Shown here piece after piece: positions 34,804-46,643 of a stretch of DNA of 64,000 nucleotides; within the stretch, counting starts at the first letter, position 1; each line of letters begins with the position of its first letter. A program made the translations under genes and the position numbers. The notes below the pieces were generated by a model. The model had not been told where the DNA came from, did no database searches, and was given only the letters and a program-made list of their open reading frames with translations. The stretch spans positions 17,172,100 to 17,236,099 of the forward strand of contig CANTUZ010000025.1 in the NCBI GenBank assembly GCA_947846985.1. The letters are read 5' to 3'. Source of the DNA: Fratercula arctica. Taxonomy: Eukaryota; Chordata; Aves; Charadriiformes; Alcidae.

Positions 34804-35844
34804 TGTATTTGGTTTTTGTGGCAAGGTTTTGGTAGCAGGAAGGGCTGCAGGGGTAGCTTCTGTGAGAAGATGCTAGAAACCGCCCCCATGTCAGACAGAG
34901 ACAGTTACAGGCTCCAAGACAGATCTGCCGCTGGCCAAAGCTGAGCCAATCAGTGACATTGGTAGCACCTCTGTGATAACATATTTACAGCAGCTGGGAG
35001 AGAGAAGTGAGAATATGTGAGAGAAACAACTATGCAGACACCAAGGTCAGTGAAGAAGGAGGGGGAGGAGGTGCTCCAAGTGCTGAAGAAGAGATTCCCC
35101 TGCAGCCCACAGTGAAGACCATAGTGAAGCAGGTTGTTCCCCCTGCAGCCCATGGAGGATCACAGTGGAGCAGATATCCACTCTGCAGCCCATTGAGGAC
35201 CCCATACCAGAGCAGGTGGATGTGCCCTGAAGGAAGCTGTGACCCCATGGAGAGCCCATGTAGGACTAGGTCTTCTGGCTGGACCTGTGACCCCGCAGGG
35301 CACCCATGTTGGAGCAGTCCTTTCCTAAAGGGCTGTACCCCATGGAAAGGGTCTGTGCTGGAGCAGTTCTTCAAGAACTGCAGCCTGTGGGAAGGGCCCA
35401 TGCTGGAGCAGTTCGTGAAGGACTGTATCCCATGGGAGGGTCACCATGCTGGAGCAGGGGAAGAGCATGAGGAGGAAGAAGCTGCAGAGATGAAGCATTA
35501 TGAAGTGACTGTAACCCCCGTTCCCCATCCCTGTGTGCCACTCAGGGGGAGGAGATAGAGAAGTGGGGAGTGAAGTTGAGCCTGGGAAGGGAGGGGTGGA
35601 GGGAAGGTGTATTTTAGATTTTTTTCTTATTTCTCATTATCCTACTCTGATATGACTGGTAATAAATTAAATTAATTTCCCCAAGTCGAGCCTGTTTGCC
35701 CATGATGGTAATTGCTGAGTGATCTCACTGTCCTTATCTTGACCCATGAGCTTTTTGTCATATTTTTTCCCCTTGTCCAGTTGAGGGGGAGTGATAGAGC
35801 AGCTTGGTGGGCACCTGGTGGTCAGCCAAAGTCAATTCACCACA
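34804..35844 (+). mobile_element. solo LTR, avian ERV family A, long form with internal tandem units
   Basis: Starts TGTATTTGGTTTTTGTGG and ends TCACCACA. Flanks TGCAC and TGCAG match at 4 of 5 bases. The middle (about 35095-35460) is a chain of imperfect units of roughly 50-60 bp built around ATGCTGGAGCAGTT and CCCATGGA, which keeps a 183-codon frame open (35007-35558) that I judge to be repeat-derived. AATAAA lies near 35660. The related LTR at 1444 is 683 bp because it lacks most units. The left edge lies about 110 bp from the NTRK2 exon at 34617-34691. Confidence 0.8.
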
Positions 35845-35849
35845 TGCAG

Positions 35850-38800
35850 TTAACACTGAGCTCTAGTTAAAGCAACTGTGCTCATTAAAATCTTCCCCAA
35901 CATTTATTATTGTGGCACGGGGTTGGAGGAGGAACAATTGAGTTTTGCACAGGGGAAATGAGTTCATCAAGGAAAGAAGTCCCCCTGAAGACACAATAAA
36001 TAAAAATACATTACAGTGTCACTGTATTCCAGGACACTGCTTCATGGGTTTTACAACAGGAAAAGGGCCAACTTCCATGGTAGTAACATAGTTGCTCCCA
36101 TTTACATTTGGGGGGACTGCCCTAGTCTTTTTTCCCTCATGTTGTTCTTAACTTAATCACTCATTAAATTAATTTTCTCCCTTTCCCAAAGTAGTTGCAA
36201 TTTTATTTTTTAAGTTGTGGTGATAGGAAAACAGAAGAAAGGGAGGCTACACTTCATTATATTGCATACAGAAGTGGAAATTAAGAGAAGAGAAACTGTC
36301 CTAATAGACCAAAGTACTGTCAGTCCTCTCACATACTGTGAGTTTCTGCTTGAACCCCAAAAAGGTGTGGGCATGCAAGCTGGTCTTTTGTATTATGAGA
36401 TCTATGAATGACCAGTGACATCCCACAGATCGGAAATTAAAATGTTGTACAGATAATACATGGAATGATACATAGCTTATCTCTTCTGCAGACAGAAAAA
36501 AGTTTCACAGTGCAAATCATGCTGTCCAGGAAGGAGGAATCAGAGGAAAGTGCAATTCAACTGACCTTATGAGCAGAAACATAAGTCTGATGTGGGAAAT
36601 CGCCCTGTCTAAGAGTCCATGCATTTCAAAAGATAACCCCAGTGACAGACAAATTGAAACTGAGATTCATTTGTATTTTCATAAGCATCCAGAATTAAGC
36701 AAAGCCACAATACAGTATGTTTTCATAAACAGAAGGAGTATTTATTTTGCTAGAATAAAACTTTAAGTGTTTCTTGTATTTAAAAAAACTCTGGTGAATT
36801 GGAGAAGAAAGTGTATCCTTTTCCCAAAGATGATAAAAATCTACTGTAATTGGTGTTTTAGAGAAATCTTTTGTGTGCCCACATCCCAACAGAAGCTTGA
36901 GAATCCCAAGAGGTGGGATGGGCTTCCCTCCAAGCTGCAAAGCTGACTTAGGCTATGGTCTTGCCAAGCGCCAGGAAAAGCAAAAAAAAAATCCCCTAAT
37001 TGGTTTCATTGTCTCTTGGCAAAAATAAAGGCAGACAAAAGACAACACATGATACTGGACAAAACACGTTACCACAGCATCATATGACATCAATGACTGC
37101 TCTGAAGGGCTTCTTAGACTAAGATTAACATGGTGCACCCATTGTAAGGTAAGTTTCCTATATATTTTGTGCCCTTTGTTGGATTTTTAAACGAATTTGA
37201 TTTGATCTCTTGTGGTTTATTAATCTATTTTTCATTTGTTGGTTTTGCCAAGTAAAAACAATGAAGTCATCTAGTAAAGGCTATCAGTCCTTCCATTTGA
37301 GAGTCCTGTAAGTGGATGATCCTACTGCCTCTGAATTTGCCCTGAAGAAGAGCAGGGGATTTAATTAAGCCTCATCTTATCTATCACTTAGACCTCATCT
37401 TGCTAAAATTAAGTTATGCAAGAAATATCAAAGGTATCTTCCTCACTCGGTTCTCAACATTCAACCAACGAGCACCCTGCAAGACCAGAAGGAAATGGGG
37501 CAAATGCAGAAGAGCAGGAATGAAGGAAAACAGACAGAGAAACACAGAGGGAGAAGGGACTCAGAAGAGTAAAAGAGAAGAAACTGAGCAACAATTCTCT
37601 GACAAGCACTACCATAACCCAGCTCCATCACTTAAACACATTTATCACAAATCCAGATCTGACATTGCAATTTTAATCATAAAAATTTAACCAGAACCTC
37701 CCACTATGAGAAGCTAAAAAACTGACATAACTTACAGTGTCACATAGAAATATATTAGTTTATTGCATTCTGTGGTAAATCTCAACCAGTGTAAAAGAGC
37801 TCAGCTCTACTGAAGTTAATGTAGCAACCACAATTTACACCAGATTAAGATCTGAGTATGAGCAGACCATCTATAAAAGGTAAAATATTAAAAAAATATC
37901 AGTATTGGTCCATTAGGGAACAAACCAAAGGGACAACATTTGGAATGATGAAGAAACATAAATTCATAATCTTTCCTCCCCTACCTTTCTCTTATTGCAT
38001 CCCTTAAAAAAAAAAAATAACAAAAAGAAAGTTCCACACTTTACTCTGAGCGGGTACTAGACTGCTTATGGTGAATGATTTCTGACTTTCCATTAATTGT
38101 ACTTCAAATAGGGACTCAGAAGAAATTTTGGCTAAGTGAAAAAAGTAAAGCAAAAAAAAGCAAAAAAAAAATTTGGCTAAGTGAAAAAAGTAAAGCAAAT
38201 TTTACACAGTTGGAAATCCCTGAAGAGTAGACAGATGTAAATTACCACAAGCAGGTCAGGTTTTCCTATGCTTCCTTACTTGCTTAACAGATCTTTTTTA
38301 AAGTTAAATCTTTGCAGCTATTTCACATCAGTGAGAAAGTAAGTACAATGACTGTGGCTGTACACTTCAAAGGGTAGCTGTTCTTTTGTTTAATTTAGAG
38401 AGGTTTGAAATAAAATCTCTTCTTGAAGTGAAGTCTATTTTTAACTTCTTCACAACTATTTTACCCTGATGTTATTTCTCATCAAACATTAATACTCTAA
38501 AAGCTCCAACTTGCAGTGGGTGATGCTGAGAAATGCAATTTGCCTGCCTGTCCTTAAGAATATCCAGCCTGTTCTTTAACTGAACATTTTTTATTGTAGC
38601 ACAGAAGAAAAACATCCTGACTCATGGCTGTCTGAAGTCACATGAGGAGCTTGGAAGCTCCCACTACACACCACAAAGCGTAGCACTGCTGAAATCTGTC
38701 AGGATATTACCCAATGGGATCACACTTATCAGCTCACAAATACCAATTATTGCCTCTAAACCAGACCCTCAGCTGTCTACAATACTATAGCTCTATACTA

Positions 38801-40502
38801 TGTCTCTCCTTCAATGAGTCATCAGTAAACTATTTTTTATACCTTTAATTTCATGTCCCCTTTGTAAACTACTGATTCATTCTCATAAAAGCATTCAGAA
38901 TCATACACCTACCAACTGCACATTGCAACCTACAATAACATGCTCATCTGAACACACTTCAACAACTTGACTACTGAATAATATCACATATTCATATTTC
39001 ACCACTTCTGCAACATTCCGGAAAGGATATTTTAAAAACCTATGGTAAAAAATTTAACTCTTTCAAATAACTTTTTTTTAAGAGAATGGTCTTCATTTTC
39101 ATGCATTACACATGTAAAAAACCTGTCTGTACAAAGTCAGTGAAGTGACTTTTGAATTATGAAAGCATGAAAAGAAATGGAAGCCATTTCTGTACTTTAA
39201 AACAGTTTAGATTCTTTTGTGCTTCGACAGCTCAAAAGAAGAATTCACTCTTAACTTTCAAATCTGACATGTCCATTTTCTTAAACTGAAAGCATTTGGT
39301 CAGCAGAACTATGTCTCCCTAACATATTTGATTTACTCTATTTTCTCTGGATTTACATACATTAAGGTATACTTCTCCACTTAGAAAACCAGCCACAAGC
39401 TAGTATCAATGACAGATATAAGCAAATAACACTGTAATTCAGCTCCAGAAATATTTCTGTTGCCAGAAAACTCCCTTTATGGGAAAAATATTTTCTTAAC
39501 ACTCAAAAAAAAAAAAATCAATTATATGTTTAGCCCTGATTCATAAAGCTAGGAAAAAACAGTTCTGAAAATTAATAAACATTCCCTGGTGAAATGTTTC
39601 CGAACCTTAGGAAATCTTTTTATTCTGAGATATTTTTTCACCAGATCTTTTGGGAAAAAGGCAGTACGCTCCAGACACTGAACTGTCAGTAGATGAATTG
39701 TCATTTAATGACAAGTCACATATGTCCCTAGTCTACACTACTGTGAGAGCTTTATGTAACATCCACAATTAAATACTGCAAAATTCCCTAGTGCTGTATT
39801 TTCTTACAAACTCAAATATCAAATGAAGTTCATCAAAAGATATGCTAAAGCATATGGACATTTGCAGCATACCTGGGCTGATTTATGGTTATGCATAAAA
39901 ATAATGAAAACCTTGTAGGCTGGACAAAATATTTGAACTTAGCAGATTCAAATGGGTTTCATTTGCAGTCCCGTTGAAACTGTTAGGAAAATCTCATTCC
40001 CTAACTATTGTACCAATTAGTCTTAATAGTATGAAATTGTATTAGCTTTTTAAGAGATATATATTTTACATTGTATAGTGCATAACCATGGTTAATTCAG
40101 CATAACTAAAGGGCCCCAGTTCACTGCAAGGAGGAGGACAGCCCCCACCTTGAAGATAAGGACCTTTGTTTCTTGAAATCTTAAAGTCATCCACAAAGAA
40201 GAAAAGATACCCCTGGACTACCAAGATCACGCCAGCATCCTAGCCACTCTAACACCTCTATGAAACCCTCCCATTATCTGTCATCATAAATAAGAAACTG
40301 GAGCAAGACCGATTCCAAGGATGTCTAGATTAAGAAAGAAGCAGATGGATGATGATGCCATAGAATTATAGTTGCTTTGCAAAACAGTAGTATGTGTGTG
40401 TTTAAGTAGGGATTGGTCAAAACATGTTGTATCTGAATGCTTGAAAGGTATAAGAACCCTGTGTAAAATCACATTCGGGGTGCCCCAATTTGAGTGGGAC
40501 AC
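35850..40502. other. large unique intron segment
   Basis: About 4.6 kb of AT-rich sequence without a recognised repeat family or exon. A 45-bp-period partial duplication lies at 38126-38200 (GGCTAAGTGAAAAAAGTAAA twice). ORFs of 60-96 codons lack domains. Confidence 0.5.
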
Positions 40503-40504
40503 CT

Positions 40505-41507
40505 CATAGAATCATAGAATCATTTAGGTTGGAAAAGACCCTTGGGATCATCGAGTCCAACCATCAACCCCACTCTACAAAGTTCTCCCCTACACCATAT
40601 CCCTTAACACCACATCTAAATGACTCTTAAACGCATTCAGGGATGGTGACTCCACCACCTCCCTGGGCAGTCTATTCCAGTGTCTGACCACTCTTTCTGT
40701 GAAGAATTTTTTCCTAATGTCCAGTCTAAACCTACTGTGTTGCAGCTTGAAGCCATTCCCTCTTGCTCTATCATGGCATGAATAAAGAATGACTTGTAAT
40801 TCTATACTTTGTATTCTAGCTTTGTTGCCCTTCTCTGGACCCGCTCCAGCACCTCAATGTCTTTCTTGTAGGGAGGGGCCCAAAACTGGACACAGTACTC
40901 CAGGTGGGGCCTCACCAGTGCCGAGTACGGGGGGACGATCACTTCCCTAGTCCCACTCACCACACTGATCCTGATACAGGCCCAGAATGCTGTTGGCCTT
41001 CTTGGCCACCTAGGCATGCTGCCGGCTCATGTTCAGCTGGCTGTCCACCAGCACCCCCAGGTCCTTTTCTGCCAGGCACATCTCCAGCCACTCTTCCCCA
41101 AGCCTGTAGTGCTGCATGGGGTTACTATGACCCAAGTGCAGGACCCAGCACTTGGCCTTGTTGAACCTCATACCATTGGCCTCGGCCCATCGATCCAGCC
41201 TGTCCAGATCCCTCTGCAACGCCTCTCTACCCTCAAGCAGGTCGACACTCCCACCTAACTTGGTGTCACCTGCAAACTTATTGAGGGTGCACTCAATCCC
41301 CTCATCTAGATCGTTGATAAAGATATTTAAGAGAACTGTCACCAATACTGAGTCGTGGGGAACACCACTTGTGACCGGCCACCAACTGGATTTAACTCCA
41401 TTTACCACCACTCTCTGGGCCCAGACATCCAGACAGTTTTTACCCAGTAAAGAGTACTCCCATCCAAGCCATGGGCAGCCGGTTTCTCCAGGAAGATGCT
41501 GTGAGAA
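40505..41507 (-). mobile_element. CR1 LINE 'A', outer element of a triple nest, 3' part
   Basis: Minus-strand CR1 with tail at the left (ATAGAATCATAGAATCATTT). It runs from the 3' end up through RT (41010-41519 on minus includes a decayed [10 protein letters not shown] in place of FADD). It stops at about 41507 inside the codons before AFDTV. The same element continues on the far side at 48084-48447. Confidence 0.9.
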
Positions 41508-41852
41508 CCACAGAATCACAGAATGGTAGGGGTTGGAAGGGACCTCTGGAGATCATCTAGTCCAACCCCCCTGCCAGAGCAGGGTCACCTAGAGCAGGTT
41601 ACACAGGAACGCATCCAGGCAGGTTTTCAATGTCTCCAGAGAAGGAAACTCCACCATCTCTCTGGGCAGCCTGTTCCAGTGCTCTGCCACCCTCAAAGTA
41701 AAGAAGGTCCTCCTCATGCTGAGATGGAACTTCCTATGCTCAAGTTTGTGCCCATTACCTCTTGTCCTGTGGCCAGGCACCACTGAAAAGAGCCTGGCCC
41801 CATCATCCTCACACCCACCCTTAAAGCATTTATAAGCATTGATAAGATCCCC
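41508..41852 (-). mobile_element. CR1 LINE 'B', middle element of the nest, 3' part
   Basis: Minus-strand CR1 3' end (CACAGAATCACAGAATGGTAG) of the young subfamily. Its C-terminal ORF2 codons (41589 upward) match those at 32503-32749. It is cut at GATAAGATCCCC (41841-41852) by the provirus and resumes at 47075 with the duplicated bases ATCCCC. Confidence 0.93.
41847..41852. repeat. provirus target-site duplication, left copy (ATCCCC)
   Basis: ATCCCC lies here and again at 47075-47080. The uninterrupted CR1 at 3822-3840 has this hexamer once (GATAAGATCCCCCCTCAG), which proves the insertion point. Six base pairs is the duplication size of alpha- and beta-type retroviruses. Confidence 0.92.
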
Positions 41853-42263
41853 TGCCGGGTCCAAACCGACTCTCAGTCGTGCGGGCACAGGGAAAGACGA
41901 ACGCACCAATACGATGCAAGTCAACTCCAACTTTATTCAGCTTAATCGTTACATTTATAGCATTATGCTATCTGTTCACGCGCTCTAACTCCTACTGATT
42001 GGCTGCATGCTATTTTCACGAGCTGTCCACGCACAGGCAGCATCCTGCTGATAGGTTGAAGGTCGATTGCCACACGCTTCTCAGTGTCTTCTAACTGGTC
42101 GTCTCTGACTGTTCACACGGAGCAGCAGCTTTGCTTTTCACATTCCTTTCCTTGCTGATATCTCCTGACGCTTGCTTATCTTTTCTCTCAAGGCGCCTCT
42201 CACGGGTACAGCTTTGTCTCATCAAGGCCAAACAGATTCCCTATGCTACTCTCTATCTCCACA
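41853..42263 (-). repeat. provirus 3' LTR (411 bp)
   Basis: Ends are TG and CA. On the minus strand U3 carries an AGCCAATCAG CCAAT box (42004-41995) and a TATA-type CTATAAATG (about 41960-41952), then AATAAAG for polyadenylation (41937-41931). The partner is 46664-47074. Confidence 0.94.
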
Positions 42264-42290
42264 ATTCCCCCTTTTTTATTTTTTCTACAA
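42264..42290 (-). other. provirus polypurine tract
   Basis: The minus strand reads an A-rich run, then AAAAAAGGGGGAAT, directly before the U3 start TGTGGAG. This is the position of the plus-strand primer of retroviruses. Confidence 0.85.
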
Positions 42291-42301
42291 CAAAACCTTG
42301 A

Positions 42302-42901
42302 TTAATCATTTTTTGCACTATTTTCTGTAAGCAGCCTAAAATACAGCACATGACAAGCATTGGATGACAAAGATGACATGTTTAGGAAATTTAAAACATA
42401 AGTTGCTTTATACAATTGCTCTTGAGGTGTCATACCCACAGGATTCCCCCTTTTTCGTTTATCAAGCATGGTTTTTAAGGTATGATGAATACATTTCAGA
42501 ATTGCTTGCCCAGTTGGGGAATGAGGAATACCGGTGACATGTTTGATACCCCTTGTCTGTAAAGAGGCCTGTATTTTAGCGGACACATAAGCTGGTCTGT
42601 TATCAGTTTTTACAGTTTTCGGTACTCCCATGACTGCAATGCATTGCAACTAATGTCGAATAACATCACGAGCCTTCTCTCCTTTAGGAGCAGTAGCCAG
42701 AACAAGGTGAGAAAACAAATCAACTGAAACACGTACATAGCGCAAACGTCCAAATTCCATAATGTGCATAACATCGGATTGCCAAAGCTCATCAGGTGTA
42801 AGCCCTCGCGGGTTAACCCCCGCAAATGATGGCAGAGGAGCCGGCTGCTGACAGCGCAAATGACCCTGTGAAATCAATCGTGCTAACATTTCAATCATCA
42901 T
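42302..42901 (-). pseudogene. pol: provirus pol fragment: integrase core
   Basis: Integrase joins viral DNA to the host chromosome. Two frames in the same phase (42650-42901 and 42302-42649) are split by one TAG at 42650-42652. The first holds the DELWQSDV block with the first catalytic Asp, the second holds VKTDN with the second. In the GQAILKCIH block, the position where the family has its catalytic Glu is Lys, so the active site is destroyed. The N-terminal zinc-binding part is mostly missing, and the C-terminal domain is not recognisable. The fragment lies directly upstream of the polypurine tract, downstream of env in element direction, which is out of normal order. Confidence 0.88.
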
Positions 42902-42941
42902 AGTTACTGTTTTTTGAAAAGGTATGTGGCAAAAATACTCA

Positions 42942-43074
42942 TTCTAATGCAGTCAGGCTCTTTGCGAGTGTATCATCCCACCGTCCTATCAGGGCGTAAG
43001 GTTGAAATTCTTGATGTATCATAAACAAATATACAATGTGCTGTAATGCCTTCTGAGCTGTTGGGGTTAATGAA
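42942..43074 (-). pseudogene. pol: provirus pol fragment: probable RT thumb/connection piece
   Basis: Read on minus this gives LTPTAQKALQHIV and then a WDDTLAK-type stretch, in the style of the RT thumb region of beta-type retroviruses. It is about 44 codons and ends at a stop before the integrase piece. RNase H is missing between the two. Assignment rests on a short motif. Confidence 0.5.
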
Positions 43075-43416
43075 TGTGGAACCTACAGGGGGGAGAGGGG
43101 GGCAGACACAGCGCTTCAGGGCGTCCCCTGTATCTTCAAAGTGCGCTCATGTCTCTCCCCCTCTCTCCGACCCAAGACAGCCCCCTTATATCCTGCACCG
43201 GATTGAGTGGAAAAGTACAGGCTAGAGTCGCTACATGCGTGGCCAGCGCATGCAGCGAGCCTCACCAGACTCATGATCCAGCTTTGCTAACCGCGGATGT
43301 CTGATACCTGACTACCTTGTACTCCCTCCTTGTTATCTTCTTCTTTGAAAGTTAGGTTCTCATGGATACAGATATAGTTTTTCAGCAACAGTACTGAGTC
43401 CCTTTTTCCCTACATG
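43075..43416 (-). repeat. LTR-like piece inside the provirus
   Basis: On minus it opens TGTAGGGAAAAAGGG and ends GGTTCCACA, with a TATA-like GGATATAAGGGGGC in the middle. It follows the env fragment, where a 3' LTR belongs, but is unlike the outer LTRs. No polyadenylation signal was seen. It may mark the end of a second, recombined retroviral template. Confidence 0.4.
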
Positions 43417-43456
43417 CATACTGGGTTTGGTTCAACTAGGAATTCTCCATCGTGTC

Positions 43457-44027
43457 TCACTTGAACCATCCTCTATTATCCCTTACACATGCCACCCCGT
43501 GGCCCATAGTTGGGACACGATGATATTCTACAACTCGTACAAGGGTATGATGCAAAGTGGCATCTACAACTGATCGTATAATGCTTATTAAACACGGCAA
43601 ACAGCATACTAAACATAACAGACAGATTCCTTCCACACAGGCAATGAGTATAATTTCCTTCAACCAACCCCACCCCCAAGTCCATCCAGCAAAGAGATTT
43701 CACCCAGTGGTCTCCACAAGTTGCTGGCTCAGTCGGTGCAGTTCTTACAACTGGGCATGGAGCGGTCACTTTAAAATCTTGACAACTGTGTCCGTGAGCT
43801 AAAAGCAAAAAATCAATAGCAGCTCTGTTTTGCAGCGTTGCATGTTGAATACTATCTACATCTAGCAATAACTCAGAAACAGCTGTACTAGTAGCATTAC
43901 TAAATTTATCCCTGGCAGCGAGAGAGTCCTTGTTATCAAGAATCCTTGGCAGCGAAAGAGTCCTTGTTAGCAAGAGCGCATGCGGACTCCCTGTTCTTGC
44001 TGGTACTGTGCTTTGATCTTCTTCCAC
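43457..44027 (-). pseudogene. env: provirus env fragment: transmembrane subunit
   Basis: The env transmembrane subunit drives membrane fusion. A 183-codon frame (43476-44027) contains the conserved [16 protein letters not shown] heptad/immunosuppressive-type region, of the alpharetrovirus style. Shortly after its cysteine the sequence changes, so part of the ectodomain appears deleted. A second frame (43457-43663) holds a hydrophobic span [16 protein letters not shown] followed by a cytoplasmic-tail-like end, so a frame change separates ectodomain and membrane anchor. A local repeat (AACAAGGACTCT twice, 43925-43975) lies at the front. No surface subunit was found. Confidence 0.85.
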
Positions 44028-44830
44028 AACAGGCCAAGATTCTCAGGCAGCTAGATAAGGTGTCCCTGAGTCCATTACAGACTTATGTCATCTAAGTGTT
44101 TTTCTTGCAAGCATCTGAGACTGAATAACAATTAGTGTGATAGATGTGTTTTCCAGCACCCAGGTGCGAGTCCCTTGAGCGTATTTACAATCCTCCTTGC
44201 TGATCTTCCATTGCTTTCCCATATTCCACCCCCCTGCTCAAGAGACCACTTCTGCTGGGGTTCATTTAGTCTCGCAGGGTATAACACAGAGTAATTTACA
44301 AAGGCGTGCAATAACATATATACATATAGGAAAAAAAACCCCAAAACATATCTCTATAGTACTGCTTGAATCAGGTGTCCTATTTCTCTTTTTCTGCCGC
44401 TTTCTCGTAGCATGTATGGCATACTTTTGTTCCCTTGGGTTTTTTTCTTTTTTTTTTCTTTTTTCTTTTTTTCTTTTCTTTTTTTTTCTCTTTCTCTTCC
44501 CCCCCCCCCATCACTTATGGCTGACATAAAAGTCTGCCTTGCAACAAGAGCTCACCCTTAAGTTTCTCATTTTCCTACAGAGCATCCTATAGATTTTAGC
44601 TTAACTCCTTTTCCCAATCAACCATGATCTTATAGGCAAACAACAAACAACCAGTCATACGCCCTGCATGGGTAAGCCGTTCCCGAGAGCGTAAGCATGT
44701 CAGCTGGTGAAAACTCCCCCAATATTTCAGGACTTCCATCGGTTCTACGGCCCATCATGGTCTATCTACCTGGGGTGCGCTCGCCTTACATCTAAACATT
44801 GTGTATATACAAACTTCTTCACTTGACAGT
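44028..44830 (-). other. provirus internal segment of unknown origin
   Basis: About 800 bp between the env fragment and the GC-rich piece. It includes a pyrimidine-rich run at 44430-44512 on plus. I recognise no gag, pol or env motif here in any frame. Confidence 0.4.
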
Positions 44831-45175
44831 GTGTCAGCCCTAGTCACGTACGAGAACAGTACCACACCGGGCAGAACACCTGCTCAAGCGGAGTCACCAA
44901 ACGACACTGCACACAGCAACAAACAAACAAACAGTAGCACAGATGCTGATCAGCAGATATAAATTGGCGCCCACACACACTTACACAGCAGACGTACAAA
45001 AACACCACTTCTATCGCAGGGAGATGGCTGGGGAGGGGCGGGGGGCGGGCGGGCGGCAGCAGGAGCGAAGCGGCTCTGGCTCCGTCCTTCTCCCCCGACA
45101 TTCTGACAATACACTGCAATACCCCGATTCCAGCTGCGCACACATAAGCAAAATTTGATTTTTAAAAAAGGAAAG
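44831..45175 (-). other. GC-rich non-viral-looking piece fused to gag
   Basis: About 345 bp, with a CpG-rich core at 45030-45095 (GGGGCGGGGGGCGGGCGGG on plus). The gag frame runs into it and stays open for 54 codons (45175-45014), ending ISLR. A second minus frame (44844-45143) is also open for 99 codons. It looks like a gene 5' end or CpG island rather than retroviral sequence. Its source is unknown to me. Confidence 0.45.
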
Positions 45176-46501
45176 TAATAAAGTCATCACGTATTTGTTG
45201 TCATACCCGTATTGCATTACTGTTCGTTGCAAATGACTTACAGTCTTCCAATCAAATGGCACCCATTCCCTACGACCCCCCTGTGTTAATACTGGGAAGG
45301 CCGAAAGAGATCCCGGTAGCATCTGGCCCTCTATCACTGCATGTTCTATAATACCTTTCCACCTTTGTCCTGTATCAAAAGTTGGATCTTTCCGCACCGA
45401 TCCCCCTCCGGGGCTAGATCCCCCCACAGCTCCTTTTTGTTCCATACCCTTTTCAACAGTTAACTCTGCCTCACTTGTTGCCCTTTCTTTTGCATTTTCC
45501 CATCTCCTTTCCTGCCCTCTTTTCCAAGCCGCCCGTTCTTCCTCCCCTACTCCAGTCCCAAATTTCTGAGTCAAATACTCATTTGCATCCTGTAAACCCA
45601 TCTCCCCATCGTTTAACAGTGTACAAATCCATCTCCTCACTTTCTGCTCTTTAACATTATCTCCCTTTTCTGATACATTATACTGTTGCGTATCCCCAGA
45701 CTCGTCCGCTGCTGTCTCAGACGGATCACCCGTTCCCGGACTCCCACACACCCTCTCCTCAACCGCCTGCAAACCCTCCTTGATAACCTCATGAGCCTTT
45801 TTATAAGCAGCCCGTATCGCGCCTGCTTTCGAACCCTTATCAAGTCTCTGCATTTCCGTGAGCAATTGCTGCATAGTGTTCTGTTGTTCGCGGAGAGCGT
45901 CACGGAGCTCCGCAGTATCTTTAGGTGGATAGATGGTTTTCGGACGAACGTCCTCGGAGGATGATGATGTTTCCATAGGCTGAGGAGAGTCGGGGGGAAC
46001 CTGTGTGGATGACTCCGGTAGACCGGAGTACGGTGGAGCGGTCGGTTGCGGAGGCGTGAGAGGTGGCGGCGGTGGCGGTGAAAATGTCCATCCATCAGAC
46101 GCCCCCCAGAACTCCTTTTCTGACTGCTTTATTACAGGAAATGCATTGGAGGACGAACTGTTTCCCTCTTCCCCAGCTGCATCTAACACCCTCTGGGCTG
46201 TGGCGGCAATAACAGCTGATCCATGCATGCCTGCAATCAGTCCCTTCACCTGTCAATAAGTGCCTGCCAGGTTCCAGGCTTCCTTATTCTCTGACTGCAC
46301 TGCTTCCCACATTTCCACTCCAATTCGAGTCCATGTTGAAAGGTCAAACAACTGAGTCGGATCTCTGAGCAATCCTCGTCGTCGGCACCAAGATAATAGT
46401 GCCAGTAAAGCACTCTCACTAAGGTTTTCCCTGGCACTTTTTGCCAGCTGCAGCAAACTTTGTACCGCTGATTTTTCCACGGCTGATACAGCTGAACCCA
46501 T
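45176..46501 (-). pseudogene. gag: provirus gag: matrix, PTAP-bearing spacer and N-terminal capsid
   Basis: Gag builds the virus particle. The frame opens MGSAVSAVEK at 46501, with Gly at position 2 suitable for myristoylation, and is open for 82 codons of matrix. One in-frame TGA at 46255-46253 interrupts it, after which the same phase stays open to 45011. The second part has a proline-rich stretch with a PTAP late-domain motif (residues 69-72 of that frame), a long charged region with PPKDTAELRDALREQQN, then the capsid start FPVLTQGGRREWVPFDWKTV, related to alpha/beta-type capsids. Capsid is cut after 41 residues at 45176. The rest of capsid and nucleocapsid are missing. Confidence 0.9.
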
Positions 46502-46643
46502 ACTACCGTTCCCACTCTAGGTGGCTCCCACTTCCCATGGGGTCGCGGATCCGCTCCTGCCTCTCTCGGGCAGCCCGGCCTACCTTGGCGCCGGCGGTAG
46601 TATCCCCGCGTTTCTTACTCCGGCCTTCGGTCCAACAACGCTC

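Noticed and set aside
35007..35558. 183-codon plus-strand ORF as a host gene
   Set aside because: Lies wholly in an LTR and is made of imperfect tandem units.
44965..44972. TGGCGCCC, as a lysine-tRNA primer site of a second provirus
   Set aside because: Only 8 bases match before a CA repeat, and no LTR end lies next to it.
45637..46095. 152-codon minus-strand ORF overlapping gag
   Set aside because: Arg/His-rich shadow frame of gag with no signature.
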